Below are positions 30,211 through 36,867 of a DNA stretch of 38,841 bases, piece after piece (position 1 is the first letter of the stretch; each line of letters opens with the position of its first letter). The position numbers and the translations under genes are program-made. Under the pieces are notes generated by a model. The model was not told the origin of the DNA, made no database searches, and was given only the letters and a program-made list of their open reading frames with translations. Source of the DNA: a virus; IMG/VR virus record IMGVR_UViG_3300049442_000098, positions 1-38,841 of that record, one strand, 5' to 3'.

Positions 30211-30296
30211 AGGAGGGAGCAGGACTTGCACCTGCACCACCGGTTGGGGTGTCCCGGGGGGCCGGGAGACCGGTGTGCTGCTTACACCATCCCTCC
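30211..30296 (-). tRNA. tRNA-like, Gln-type body, 24-nt anticodon loop
   Basis: Acceptor GGAGGGA/TCCCTCC, D-arm GTGT/ACAC and T-stem GCAGG/CCTGC. The anticodon stem CCGGT/ACCGG is perfect but holds 24 bases including an inner CCCGG/CCGGG hairpin. The T-loop is TGCAAGT instead of TTCAAGT. Confidence 0.5.
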
Positions 30297-30324
30297 GAGG
30301 GGTAGACGCGTTCACCTGGCACGT

Positions 30325-30420
30325 CTACCGCCCGCCACCTCTGGTGACCGTCACGGCCATAACAAGGCCGTCCTCGATAGCTTCCTGCGCGTCGTAACTG
30401 CTCACCCGGAGGTGGGTCAC
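30325..30420 (-). CDS. Possible tiny gene between tRNAs
   Basis: 31 aa from GTG: THLRVSSYDAQEAIEDGLVM then a short basic end. GC-rich third positions favour coding; the ribosome site is poor. No recognised family. Confidence 0.35.
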   Translation of the reverse strand: MTHLRVSSYDAQEAIEDGLVMAVTVTRGGGR

Positions 30421-30458
30421 GTACAGCCTGCGTGCAAGCCATGAAGCACTTTCGGCTG

Positions 30459-30530
30459 TGGTGCTGGACGGATTCGCGCCGCCGACCTCCTGCCGTGAGG
30501 CAGGTGCTCTATCTGCTGAGCTACAGCACC
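30459..30530 (-). tRNA. tRNA-like with shortened anticodon loop
   Basis: Acceptor GGTGCTG/CAGCACC, D-arm GCTC/GAGC and T-stem are all regular. The anticodon arm is CCTGC, six bases, GCAGG (or a 6-bp stem with TCAC loop), one to three bases short. The T-loop starts CG instead of TT. The body resembles Ala/Val tRNAs. Confidence 0.55.
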
Positions 30531-30624
30531 CCCCGCTTGCTCATGGCGGGGGCGTTGGTTGGCGCCGGGCTGAGCAGCCGACCGAGCCCCTACAGGCTGG
30601 ACGACACCCGGCGTTCCTCTGCGT

Positions 30625-30779
30625 GGGTCACGGGGGGACTCGAACCGCCATCCCTACGTCCGTGCTCCCCGCCCGGTCACGCGCGCTTCCGGTTGGGGCC
30701 GTGTGGGGGCGTGCTCAAACACTGTCTTCCCGCCACACGGTGGACGTCGCTCTGCCTGTTGAGCTACGCGCCCCTGACC
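30625..30779 (-). tRNA. Interrupted tRNA-like gene with 80-nt anticodon insert
   Basis: The 5' half has a D-arm (GCTC, AACAGGCA, GAGC) and ACGTCC; the 3' half has GGACGT, then a T-arm with TTCGAGT, and CGTGACC pairing with GGTCAGG except one position. Between the two stem arms lie 80 bases (30662-30741) with two further hairpins. Extra bases also stand between acceptor and D-arm, and the T-stem has a C-C mismatch. Confidence 0.4.
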
Positions 30780-30824
30780 GGCTGGTAGATCACCCCTGGC
30801 CGCCGGTCGGACCAGGGAGGGCAT

Positions 30825-31049
30825 TCACTCGTTGGGGTCGATGAACGGGGGGTTGTCGGCGGGCGGGTAGACGCCACCGGCGACATCGACCATCTCCGTG
30901 GCGGCGGTGGAGCCGACGATGTTCACCGGGGTGAGGGTGATGACGCCCGTGTCGTCCTTCGCGGCCGTGAAGTACTCCACGTCGGCGGCGAGGGCGCCGA
31001 GAGCGACGCGGTTGGAGCTGCCGACGGTGCGGTACAGGGTCAGGCCCAT
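30825..31049 (-). CDS. Small hypothetical protein below a structured leader
   Basis: 74 aa; GGAGGAG before ATG. It is beta-rich (LTLYRTVGSSNRVALGALAA, GVITLTPVNIVGSTA), with an acidic, Pro-rich end. Small size and beta character would suit a decoration or tail-fibre subunit, but this is a guess. Confidence 0.65.
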   Translation of the reverse strand: MGLTLYRTVGSSNRVALGALAADVEYFTAAKDDTGVITLTPVNIVGSTAATEMVDVAGGVYPPADNPPFIDPNE

Positions 31050-31074
31050 GTCTCTCCTCCGAGGTTGTGATGGG

Positions 31075-31184
31075 CGGCGGGGGGTTACTGGCCCGACCTC
31101 CCGGAGAACGCACGAAGCGGCGCGCTAGGAATGTTCTCCGGGTTGACAGACCGGGGAGGCTGCGGGCCTCGCAACCCCCCGCCG
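31075..31184 (-). ncRNA. Structured 5' leader or small RNA
   Basis: Nested perfect stems: 12 bp (31075-31086 with 31173-31184), 6 bp (31090-31095 with 31163-31168) and 10 bp (31100-31109 with 31133-31142). The structure ends 26 bases from the start codon of the 74-aa gene, so it could be a riboregulator or a separate RNA. Confidence 0.6.
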
Positions 31185-31196
31185 TCTACCGAGACC

Positions 31197-31535
31197 CTAC
31201 ACCACTCCGCACGGTTGGATCGCACCCGTCCTAGCGTGTGGGGCTTCCGGGTCTCTCCGGGCGCTGATCGCGTTCCGGAAGTGTGCGAACAGGTTGTCCC
31301 AGTCACCGTCGGCGGGCTGGCCGTCGAAGGTCAGGGCCGGGATGCGCCACGCGTGCTTGCCGATCAGCCACGCCCGGTAGCCGTCGCTGGCGTCGTTGTC
31401 CATGAACGCCGCCCCCATGGGGCCCAAGTGCCAGGGCTGGCGGTCGCCGGAGAGGCGCGTGTCGAGGGCGTCGAGGAATTCGGCGAGGAGCTGCGCGTCG
31501 CGGCGGTTGATCGAGTCGACGATGCCGTAGTCCAT
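31197..31535 (-). CDS. Hypothetical protein with own promoter
   Basis: 112 aa; AAAGGAGG seven bases before ATG. Helical N-terminal (INRRDAQLLAEFLDALDTRL) and a Trp/Phe-rich centre (WLIGKHAWRIPALTFDGQPA, WDNLFAHFRNAI). Unknown family. The promoter is the best in the window (TTGACA, 17, TAGGCT). Confidence 0.7.
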   Translation of the reverse strand: MDYGIVDSINRRDAQLLAEFLDALDTRLSGDRQPWHLGPMGAAFMDNDASDGYRAWLIGKHAWRIPALTFDGQPADGDWDNLFAHFRNAISARRDPEAPHARTGAIQPCGVV

Positions 31536-31566
31536 GGGGGGCCTCCTTTGTGGTCTGTCAGCTTCC

Positions 31567-31595
31567 AGCCTACGTGCGGTGTAAATTGTTGTCAA
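31567..31595 (-). promoter_or_regulatory. Consensus promoter
   Basis: TTGACA (31590-31595), a 17-base spacer, TAGGCT (31567-31572), then GGAAGCTGACAGACC as leader. Divergent from the plus-strand gene at 31686. Confidence 0.75.
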
Positions 31596-31685
31596 CGCTT
31601 GACGTACGGGATGCCATTTGAGCTTGATATCTGCCGAACTGCTGTCACTCTGGATATAGATCACCCCCGAAGGAGCGAGGGAACC

Positions 31686-31946
31686 ATGCGCACGCGAGAG
31701 CTGGAGAAGGACGCATTCGAGACGCCCACGATCAATTCGTGGCGGCAGAAGCCGACCTCGGATCAGGTCCGGTACGCCACGGATCTGTGCCGTTCCGAGC
31801 TGCCTTATGCGGAGCGCGTAAAGACGATCGAAAGCTTCGCGGCGCTGGACCTCACGGCGATGTCGGACCTGATCGGCCAGTTGGTCGAGGTGCGAGAGCA
31901 GCGGCTGGCGCGGCTACGGCGGACGCGGCGCCGGTCCCGTCGGTAG
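31686..31946 (+). CDS. Small basic plus-strand protein
   Basis: 86 aa; GAAGGAGCGAGG before ATG. Helical with a very basic C-terminus (LARLRRTRRRSRR). INSWRQKPTSDQVRYATDLC resembles DNA-associated phage proteins. Its isolated plus-strand place next to the divergent promoter suggests a regulator, but that is inference. Confidence 0.65.
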   Translation: MRTRELEKDAFETPTINSWRQKPTSDQVRYATDLCRSELPYAERVKTIESFAALDLTAMSDLIGQLVEVREQRLARLRRTRRRSRR

Positions 31947-31982
31947 GGTGGAATCTCCTGGGTAGCGCTGCCCGGATGTGCG

Positions 31983-32015
31983 GAGGCCCGACCCCTCGAA
32001 ACGGGGCCGGGCCTC
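31983..32015 (+). terminator. Hairpin terminator
   Basis: GAGGCCCG and CGGGCCTC arms with CCCC/GGGG continuation and one internal mismatch around TCGAAA. Lies between convergent ends of the genes at 31686 and 32024. Confidence 0.65.
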
Positions 32016-32023
32016 TCGCGGTT

Positions 32024-32197
32024 CTAGCTCTTGCCGCCGCCCTTGAAGACGACGACGATCTTGCCGAGGATCGACTTGTCGCTCGTGCGGCCGTCTCCGG
32101 CGCTGGCGCCGTAGCCCTTCGGGTGTCCGGTCCTGCCGAACCACTTGTTGCTGGACTTGCCGGATTCGAGGCCGACGATCTTGGTCTTCTTGGTCAC
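32024..32197 (-). CDS. Small basic Gly-rich protein
   Basis: 57 aa; GTG with GGGAG five bases upstream. Lys/Gly-rich (TKKTKIVGLESGKSSNKWFG, RTGHPKGYGASAGDG) with a short hydrophobic end (ILGKIVVVFKGGG). TATGCT and the CAGACAACC leader stand upstream. Unknown family. Confidence 0.6.
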   Translation of the reverse strand: MTKKTKIVGLESGKSSNKWFGRTGHPKGYGASAGDGRTSDKSILGKIVVVFKGGGKS

Positions 32198-32392
32198 TGC
32201 ATCTCCCTCGGTTGTCTGCTTACAGCATACACCAAGGGTGCGACGGAAACGGGAGCGCCCCGAGCCTCGCCGCCCTGCCCGGAGTTTCACCGTGGCCGCA
32301 ACGCGAGGTAGTCGGGACGTCTTGAGTGTCGCAGCACTGCCGCGATTTCAACCCGTTGGAACCCGGTGACGAGACCGGCAACGGCACCCACC

Positions 32393-33862
32393 TTAGTACG
32401 CCGACGAGACCGGCATGAACATGTCCTGCGGCGGCGCGGCGACCTTCACCAGCTTGTTCTCTTTGCCCATCAGGAACAGCTCGGCCTGCACGAGGGCGTC
32501 GATCCGGTCGGGGCTGGCCGTCTCGCCGGGGATCCACGTGCACTGCTGGTCTTCGAGCTCCAGGAACACCCCGGCGTGCTTGACGCGGCCCTGCTCGTAG
32601 CGGGCGGCGACCGGCTCGGCCCGCAGCTTCTTGCCCGCCAGGGAGGTGACCTCCCGGATCGGCGGCGGTCCCTCCTCGAACAGGCAGCCGTCGCATTCGT
32701 CGTCGTCTTCGGCGGCATGTGCGCAGTCGGGTAGGTGCTCCTTCTGCATCTCCTTGTACGCGTCGGTCATGACCTGCATCAGCCACTTCTTGCCCATGTT
32801 CGTCTCGACGATCAGCCAGGTCGCACCGAACTGGCGGAACATCAGCCACGCGCGGCGGGCGGCAGCATTGCCGACGAGCTTGCAGGTCCAGTCGGCCAGC
32901 ACGTAGTCGTTGCCGTCGTATCCCCGGCCGACGGCGAGCAGGCCGGTCTCGTCGCCTGCGCCGGTGGCGCAGGGGTCCATGGAGACGACGACCTGAGCCA
33001 GTTCGGGCAGGTCGGAGGGCTTCACCCGGTTGTTTTCGATCATGGGCCGCGTCCACAGCGCGCCCTCGATCTCCTCCAGGAGGTGGCCGTACAGCTCCTG
33101 CAACCCGGCCCGGGTGCCCTCGTAGATCTTCCGCAGCTCGTCGACCACGTGCTTCGACAGGTTCATGATGTTGTCGAAGATCGAGCCGGTGGTGATGGCG
33201 ACGGTGCCGTCGTCCTTGTGCTGCCACTCGATCAGCAGCTTGATCGGCTTCGGGGTGGTGGTGACGACCGCGCGGGGATGGTCGTCGATCAGCGGGGCGC
33301 GCATCGACGGCAGGATGCCCTCGTACCAGGCGGCGTACGTGTAGCGCCACTTGGCCAGCTCGTCAGCCCACAGCCCGGCGGCGTTGTAGCCACGGCCGAC
33401 GTCGGCGTTGTCGGCGCCCTCGAAGTAGATCAGCTGCCCCGACCGGAACTCGATCATGAGCTTGGGGCTCTTGCGGTACTCGAAGTCGCGGCCCTTCTCC
33501 ATGCCCATCCGACGCAGGATGGACAGCATCCCGGAGTTGCCCTCAATGCACGCGGTGCGGCAGTCGTTGAGAGTCTCGGCGATGACCAGCCACTCGGTGC
33601 GCTGGCCGAACGCGTCTACCGGGTGCTTGAACACCTGGTCGAGGAGGTACTCAGCGCCGGTGCGGGTCTTACCCCATCCCCGGCCGGACCGGATCAGCCA
33701 GACGAGCCAGTCGCCGGGGGGCTTGAACTGCTCGGGCCGTCCGACCCACCACCAGGCGCCCTTCTGGATGTCATCGAGGGTCTCGCGGGTCTGCTCGCCG
33801 AGCCAGCGGCGGCGCAGGGCGGGCGGCAGCAGGGCCAGCTTCTGCGCGGCGGACAGGCTCAT
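32393..33862 (-). CDS. Terminase, large subunit
   Basis: 489 aa; ATG overlaps the upstream stop. ATPase domain: Walker A in IRSGRGWGKTRTGAEYL (about residues 57-73) and Walker B in GLWADELAKW; EGADNADVGRGYNAAGLWAD is the typical preceding block. Nuclease domain: VVVSMDPCATGAGDETG (about 290-306) with the first catalytic Asp, then VETNMGKKW and DRIDALVQA. It cleaves and packages DNA with the small subunit. A motif copy lies in the RPMIENNR linker. No frameshift seen. Confidence 0.92.
   Translation of the reverse strand: MSLSAAQKLALLPPALRRRWLGEQTRETLDDIQKGAWWWVGRPEQFKPPGDWLVWLIRSGRGWGKTRTGAEYLLDQVFKHPVDAFGQRTEWLVIAETLNDCRTACIEGNSGMLSILRRMGMEKGRDFEYRKSPKLMIEFRSGQLIYFEGADNADVGRGYNAAGLWADELAKWRYTYAAWYEGILPSMRAPLIDDHPRAVVTTTPKPIKLLIEWQHKDDGTVAITTGSIFDNIMNLSKHVVDELRKIYEGTRAGLQELYGHLLEEIEGALWTRPMIENNRVKPSDLPELAQVVVSMDPCATGAGDETGLLAVGRGYDGNDYVLADWTCKLVGNAAARRAWLMFRQFGATWLIVETNMGKKWLMQVMTDAYKEMQKEHLPDCAHAAEDDDECDGCLFEEGPPPIREVTSLAGKKLRAEPVAARYEQGRVKHAGVFLELEDQQCTWIPGETASPDRIDALVQAELFLMGKENKLVKVAAPPQDMFMPVSSAY
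33032..33041 (-). repeat. Dispersed motif site 10
   Basis: CATGATCGAAAACAAC, large terminase gene. Confidence 0.8.
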
Positions 33863-34101
33863 GATCGAAAACTATCCGGAGAGGGCGGTGACCAGTGCCC
33901 CTTCGGCTGGAGGCAGCGTTCCGGCGCCGGGTCGAGGCGGTCATCCGCGCAGCTCATGCATGGCTCGTGGGTGGCGTCGTGGTTGGCGAAGCGGCCCAGC
34001 GGGCGGCAGTTGTGCAGGCCGGACCGCTCGCAGGGGCGCGGAGCCCGGGGGTCGCCCGGCCGCCCGGCTTGCGGGCGACCCCCGGCCGCGCTCGCCCTCA
34101 C
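33859..34101 (-). CDS. Small Cys/His-rich protein
   Basis: 80 aa; GTG overlapping the small-terminase stop, and TGA overlapping the large-terminase ATG. A C-x6-C...H-x3-C-x2-C arrangement (about 44-71: CERSGLHNC, HEPCMSC) suggests zinc binding. It may be an HNH-like or DNA-binding helper, common at terminase loci; the histidines of an HNH nuclease are not clear. Confidence 0.6.
   Translation of the reverse strand: MRASAAGGRPQAGRPGDPRAPRPCERSGLHNCRPLGRFANHDATHEPCMSCADDRLDPAPERCLQPKGHWSPPSPDSFRS
33863..33872 (+). repeat. Dispersed motif site 11, reversed
   Basis: CATGATCGAAAACTA on plus; abuts the terminase ATG. Confidence 0.75.
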
Positions 34102-34832
34102 TGCGGAGGAGGTGCAGGGAGGGCGGCGTCCAGTGCGCGGGTCGCCTCCTCGGCGCCAGCGGTCAGCTCCTGGTATCCGGCTTCGATCTGCTCGGGGCTC
34201 ATGCGCTGCACCATGGCGTCGAGGGTGGCCATGATCTTGTCGTGCTGGACGCCGACCTCAACCCGCACTTCAGGGTTGCCCGCCTGGTCGGTCTTGGTGC
34301 TGGCGGCGACCGTGACGGTGGTCGCGGAGGTGGCGCCCTTGTTGTCCAGGCCCAGGGCGGCGCGTTCGATCCTCGCGGCGGTGTCGATCATGAGGATCAG
34401 GGCGTGCGGGCTGATCTTGTTGACGTCGAGGGTGGCGAGCCGGGCGAGGGCCTTCTCCATGAGCAGCCCGGCGGTCTTCATGTGGCGCTTGGCCATCTCC
34501 TCGCGGTCGCCCTGGAGGCGGACGGCGGTGATGCGGTCCTGCTCGACATCCCACAGGGCGGCGCGTTCAGCCCAGAGGCCGAAGCGGGCGACGCGGGCCA
34601 TCGCCGGGTAGGTGATGACCGGGGACATCCCGGCGATCTGCGCGACGGAGCGCAGGCGGCCGTGGTCGCGGTACATGCTGAACAGGCCGTAGTTGCGGGG
34701 CAGCTCGCCGGGCTGCTGCTCCCAGGCGTCCCGGCCGGGGTCCAGCTCCAGCTTCTTACGTCCCATCGTGGCCAGGACTTCCGGGGCGCGGGTGTGGTCG
34801 GTGCTTCCCTTGCGGGATGGGCGGCGTGGCAT
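34098..34832 (-). CDS. Terminase small subunit-like protein
   Basis: 244 aa; GGAGGAG before ATG. The first 100 residues have the helix-turn-helix pattern of actinophage small terminases: ELPRNYGLFSMYRDHGRLRS, VAQIAGMSPVITYPAMARVA, RFGLWAERAALWD. A helical oligomerisation region and an Ala/Glu tail follow. It should bind the packaging site and load the large subunit. Confidence 0.75.
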   Translation of the reverse strand: MPRRPSRKGSTDHTRAPEVLATMGRKKLELDPGRDAWEQQPGELPRNYGLFSMYRDHGRLRSVAQIAGMSPVITYPAMARVARFGLWAERAALWDVEQDRITAVRLQGDREEMAKRHMKTAGLLMEKALARLATLDVNKISPHALILMIDTAARIERAALGLDNKGATSATTVTVAASTKTDQAGNPEVRVEVGVQHDKIMATLDAMVQRMSPEQIEAGYQELTAGAEEATRALDAALPAPPPQ

Positions 34833-34864
34833 GGGCTCCTCCTACGCCGCCCAGCGTACGGGAG

Positions 34865-35086
34865 TCAGTACCGCCCGGCGGCGGTGGCTGATTCGTACTC
34901 GCGCATGGCAGCGGAGCATTCGGCAACGTCGGCTTCGGTGACGGGGAAGCCGAAGCGGGTCAGCTCGCGCAGCTTCTGGCGGGCCTTCTCCAGGCGGATC
35001 GCGGCTTCGTAGCGGTCGAATAGGCGGACGGCGTGGGCCTTGCCCCAGGCGCGTCCGTTGGTGCGGTAGGCGAGCGTGAACGACAT
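34865..35086 (-). CDS. Small hypothetical protein
   Basis: 73 aa. ATG at 35086 is favoured over 35089, as GGAGG lies four bases before it. A motif copy sits immediately upstream of the ribosome site. Mixed beta and helix (SFTLAYRTNGRAWGKAHAVR, YEAAIRLEKARQKLRELTR). Not recognised. Confidence 0.65.
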   Translation of the reverse strand: MSFTLAYRTNGRAWGKAHAVRLFDRYEAAIRLEKARQKLRELTRFGFPVTEADVAECSAAMREYESATAAGRY

Positions 35087-35095
35087 CATTCCTCC

Positions 35096-35105
35096 GTTTT
35101 CGATC
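35096..35105 (-). repeat. Dispersed motif site 12
   Basis: CAAGATCGAAAACGG immediately upstream of the GGAGG of the 73-aa gene. Confidence 0.8.
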
Positions 35106-35109
35106 TTGA

Positions 35110-35472
35110 CTACAGGCCAGGCCAGATCAGTTCGGCCGGGACGTCGTAGACGCGCTGGATCAGGTCGGCGCCGTCGGCCCACATCTCGGCGAGGTCGGCG
35201 ATCAGCGGCGGGATCTCGTCGGCGGCCAGGCGGCGGCCGGTCGCCTTGTAGATCAGCGCTTCGGTGCGGCCCCGGTCTTTCGTCGTCTCACCGTGCCACT
35301 CGTACAGCCAGGCGTCGAGGCCCCACGGCATCCACCCGGACCAGACGACCTGCACGGGCGCCCCGTGGTCCGGCGGCACGAACCCGGCGTCCTCGCCGTC
35401 GAACGGGCCGCCGACGAGACGGATGCGCGCCCAGTTGTCGGGGGGGGTGTGCGGCCATGCCCAGTTGGCCAT
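35110..35472 (-). CDS. Hypothetical protein, 120 aa
   Basis: ATG overlaps the upstream stop (ATGA). IRLVGGPFDGEDAGFVPPDH, VVWSGWMPWGLDAWLYEWHG; the GGPFDG pattern recurs in small phage proteins of unknown function. C-terminal helix (PLIADLAEMWADGADLIQRV). Confidence 0.65.
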   Translation of the reverse strand: MANWAWPHTPPDNWARIRLVGGPFDGEDAGFVPPDHGAPVQVVWSGWMPWGLDAWLYEWHGETTKDRGRTEALIYKATGRRLAADEIPPLIADLAEMWADGADLIQRVYDVPAELIWPGL

Positions 35473-35723
35473 CAGGAGCATCCGCAGACGTCGTTGGAGG
35501 AGGGGATCTGGAAGCAGATCCCGCACTTGTCGGCGGCGGTCTTGCCGCGCGGCATGACCCGGTCGACCTCCACCGTCGCGAGCTGGGCGCGTGACTCGTC
35601 GGCGGCGCCGCAGCACTCCACGATCACCAGGACGCCGTCGTTGTCGTAGGCGACTTCGTCGCCGGGTTCGAAGAGGTCGGTGCAGTTGCCGCATCGTCCG
35701 GTGTAGCTCGCCGCGAAGCTCAT
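35472..35723 (-). CDS. Zinc-ribbon-like small protein
   Basis: 83 aa; AGGAG before ATG. GRCGNCTDLFEPGDEVAYDN (C-x2-C), VIVECCG, DKCGICFQ and CGCS give several Cys pairs for one or two zinc sites. Perhaps nucleic-acid binding. Confidence 0.65.
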   Translation of the reverse strand: MSFAASYTGRCGNCTDLFEPGDEVAYDNDGVLVIVECCGAADESRAQLATVEVDRVMPRGKTAADKCGICFQIPSSNDVCGCS

Positions 35724-36091
35724 CCTCTACTCCTGAGGTCGTTTTCGATCATGATGCCGCGAGCGCAGCGCGCCCACCGGCACGGGTTCTCGCGGAAAAT
35801 CTCCCCGTACATCAGGGCGTCCGCCTGGTGGAGGAACGCCCACTGCCGCACCCCGCCCGGGTGCCCGCAGGCCGACCGAACCCACCACGCCCACGAGTCG
35901 TCGCGGGGTAGCCGCTGGTCGACGGGCCACTGGCCGTCGGGCATCGGCCGGATCAGCCACACCACCCCGGCGGCGCCCGTCGGGGTGCCCTTAGCGAGCC
36001 ACTGGCCGGACGGGGCCGCCCCCGGCACCGGCTGCGAGGGCAGCGGCGCCGGGGGCGGTGTGGGACGGCGTCGTCGCGCGGTCAACGCCAC
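35720..36091 (-). CDS. Hypothetical protein, Pro-rich start
   Basis: 123 aa from GTG (a TTG at 36086 is another choice). A Pro/Arg-rich start, a Trp-rich centre (VVWLIRPMPDGQWPVDQRLP) and a Cys pair. A motif copy encodes M-I-E-N close to the C-terminus. Function unknown. Confidence 0.55.
   Translation of the reverse strand: MALTARRRRPTPPPAPLPSQPVPGAAPSGQWLAKGTPTGAAGVVWLIRPMPDGQWPVDQRLPRDDSWAWWVRSACGHPGGVRQWAFLHQADALMYGEIFRENPCRWARCARGIMIENDLRSRG
35741..35750 (-). repeat. Dispersed motif site 13
   Basis: CATGATCGAAAACGAC near the end of the 123-aa gene. Confidence 0.8.
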
Positions 36092-36867
36092 TCGGGCAGC
36101 GCGGTCGTGCGGCGCCGCTGGTTGTAGAGGTTGACGATGACCCAGGCGACCTGCGTGGAGAGGTTGCCGGTGCGGGCCAGCTTCTGACCCCGGGCGTAGC
36201 CGACGAGTCCGTCCGGGCCGCCCGGGGAGGAGGCGAGACGCTTCGCCATGTCGGTCAGGTCGACGTCAGTGCCGTAGCGGGCGAGCACCCGGCCCAGGCC
36301 CTCGATCATGGAACCCTGAACGCCGTTCGGGGCGTGCCCGAACGCGACGGTCAGGGTGGCGACGGTCGCGGCGGCGGCGTCGGGGCTCATGGCGTAGACG
36401 CGCTCCAGGGCGCGGATCGCGGACATCTTGCCTGCCGATGCGGAGCTGGCCAGGCTCCATCCGTTGTCCTTCAGCACCCGGGCCAGGGCGAGCGCTTCGG
36501 GGCGCTGCTCGATGCAGGCGACCAGGAACTGGTCGATCGGCGACACCTTCTCGGTCTTGTTGAGCAGCCGGAACAGGGCGGCCTCTTCGGCGAGGGTCAG
36601 GCCCCGGTACTCGTTCGTCAGGATGACGCCCTCGTGCGCGGCGGCTTCGGCGGCACGGTAGCGGTGCTGGCCGTCCACGACGTGGATGCGGTCCGGCGAC
36701 CGGTACGAGGTGGTCAGCACGCCGAGGGCTTCGGGGTGGAAGTCACCGGCCATGGCGTCGACTCGGGCCTTCTTCACGGCGCGCTGGACCTGCGGGTCCA
36801 CCCAGAGGTCGCCGACCTTACGTTCGACGATGTGGTGGGTGACGCGGGTTTCCGGGCTGGTCGTCAT
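36082..36867 (-). CDS. ParB-like protein, DUF6551 type
   Basis: 261 aa; ATG overlaps the stop of the upstream ParB-like gene. DPQVQRAVKKARVDAMAGDF and IHVVDGQHRYRAAEAA (about residues 62-77) make a ParB/Srx-like nucleotide-binding core; EEAALFRLLNKTEK follows. Such proteins may bind or hydrolyse NTP and are frequent in actinophages. It forms a pair with the next gene. Confidence 0.75.
   Translation of the reverse strand: MTTSPETRVTHHIVERKVGDLWVDPQVQRAVKKARVDAMAGDFHPEALGVLTTSYRSPDRIHVVDGQHRYRAAEAAAHEGVILTNEYRGLTLAEEAALFRLLNKTEKVSPIDQFLVACIEQRPEALALARVLKDNGWSLASSASAGKMSAIRALERVYAMSPDAAAATVATLTVAFGHAPNGVQGSMIEGLGRVLARYGTDVDLTDMAKRLASSPGGPDGLVGYARGQKLARTGNLSTQVAWVIVNLYNQRRRTTALPEWR

Noticed and set aside
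30680-30774. A normal 71-nt tRNA starting GGGCGCG inside the interrupted tRNA
   Set aside because: Acceptor arms nearly pair, but no anticodon or T-stem can be formed; the outer split fold explains more.
32368-32415. 13-bp direct repeat GACGAGACCGGCA at the terminase 3' end as an attachment site
   Set aside because: Only 13 bp apart by 35 bp, no integrase in the window, likely a local duplication.
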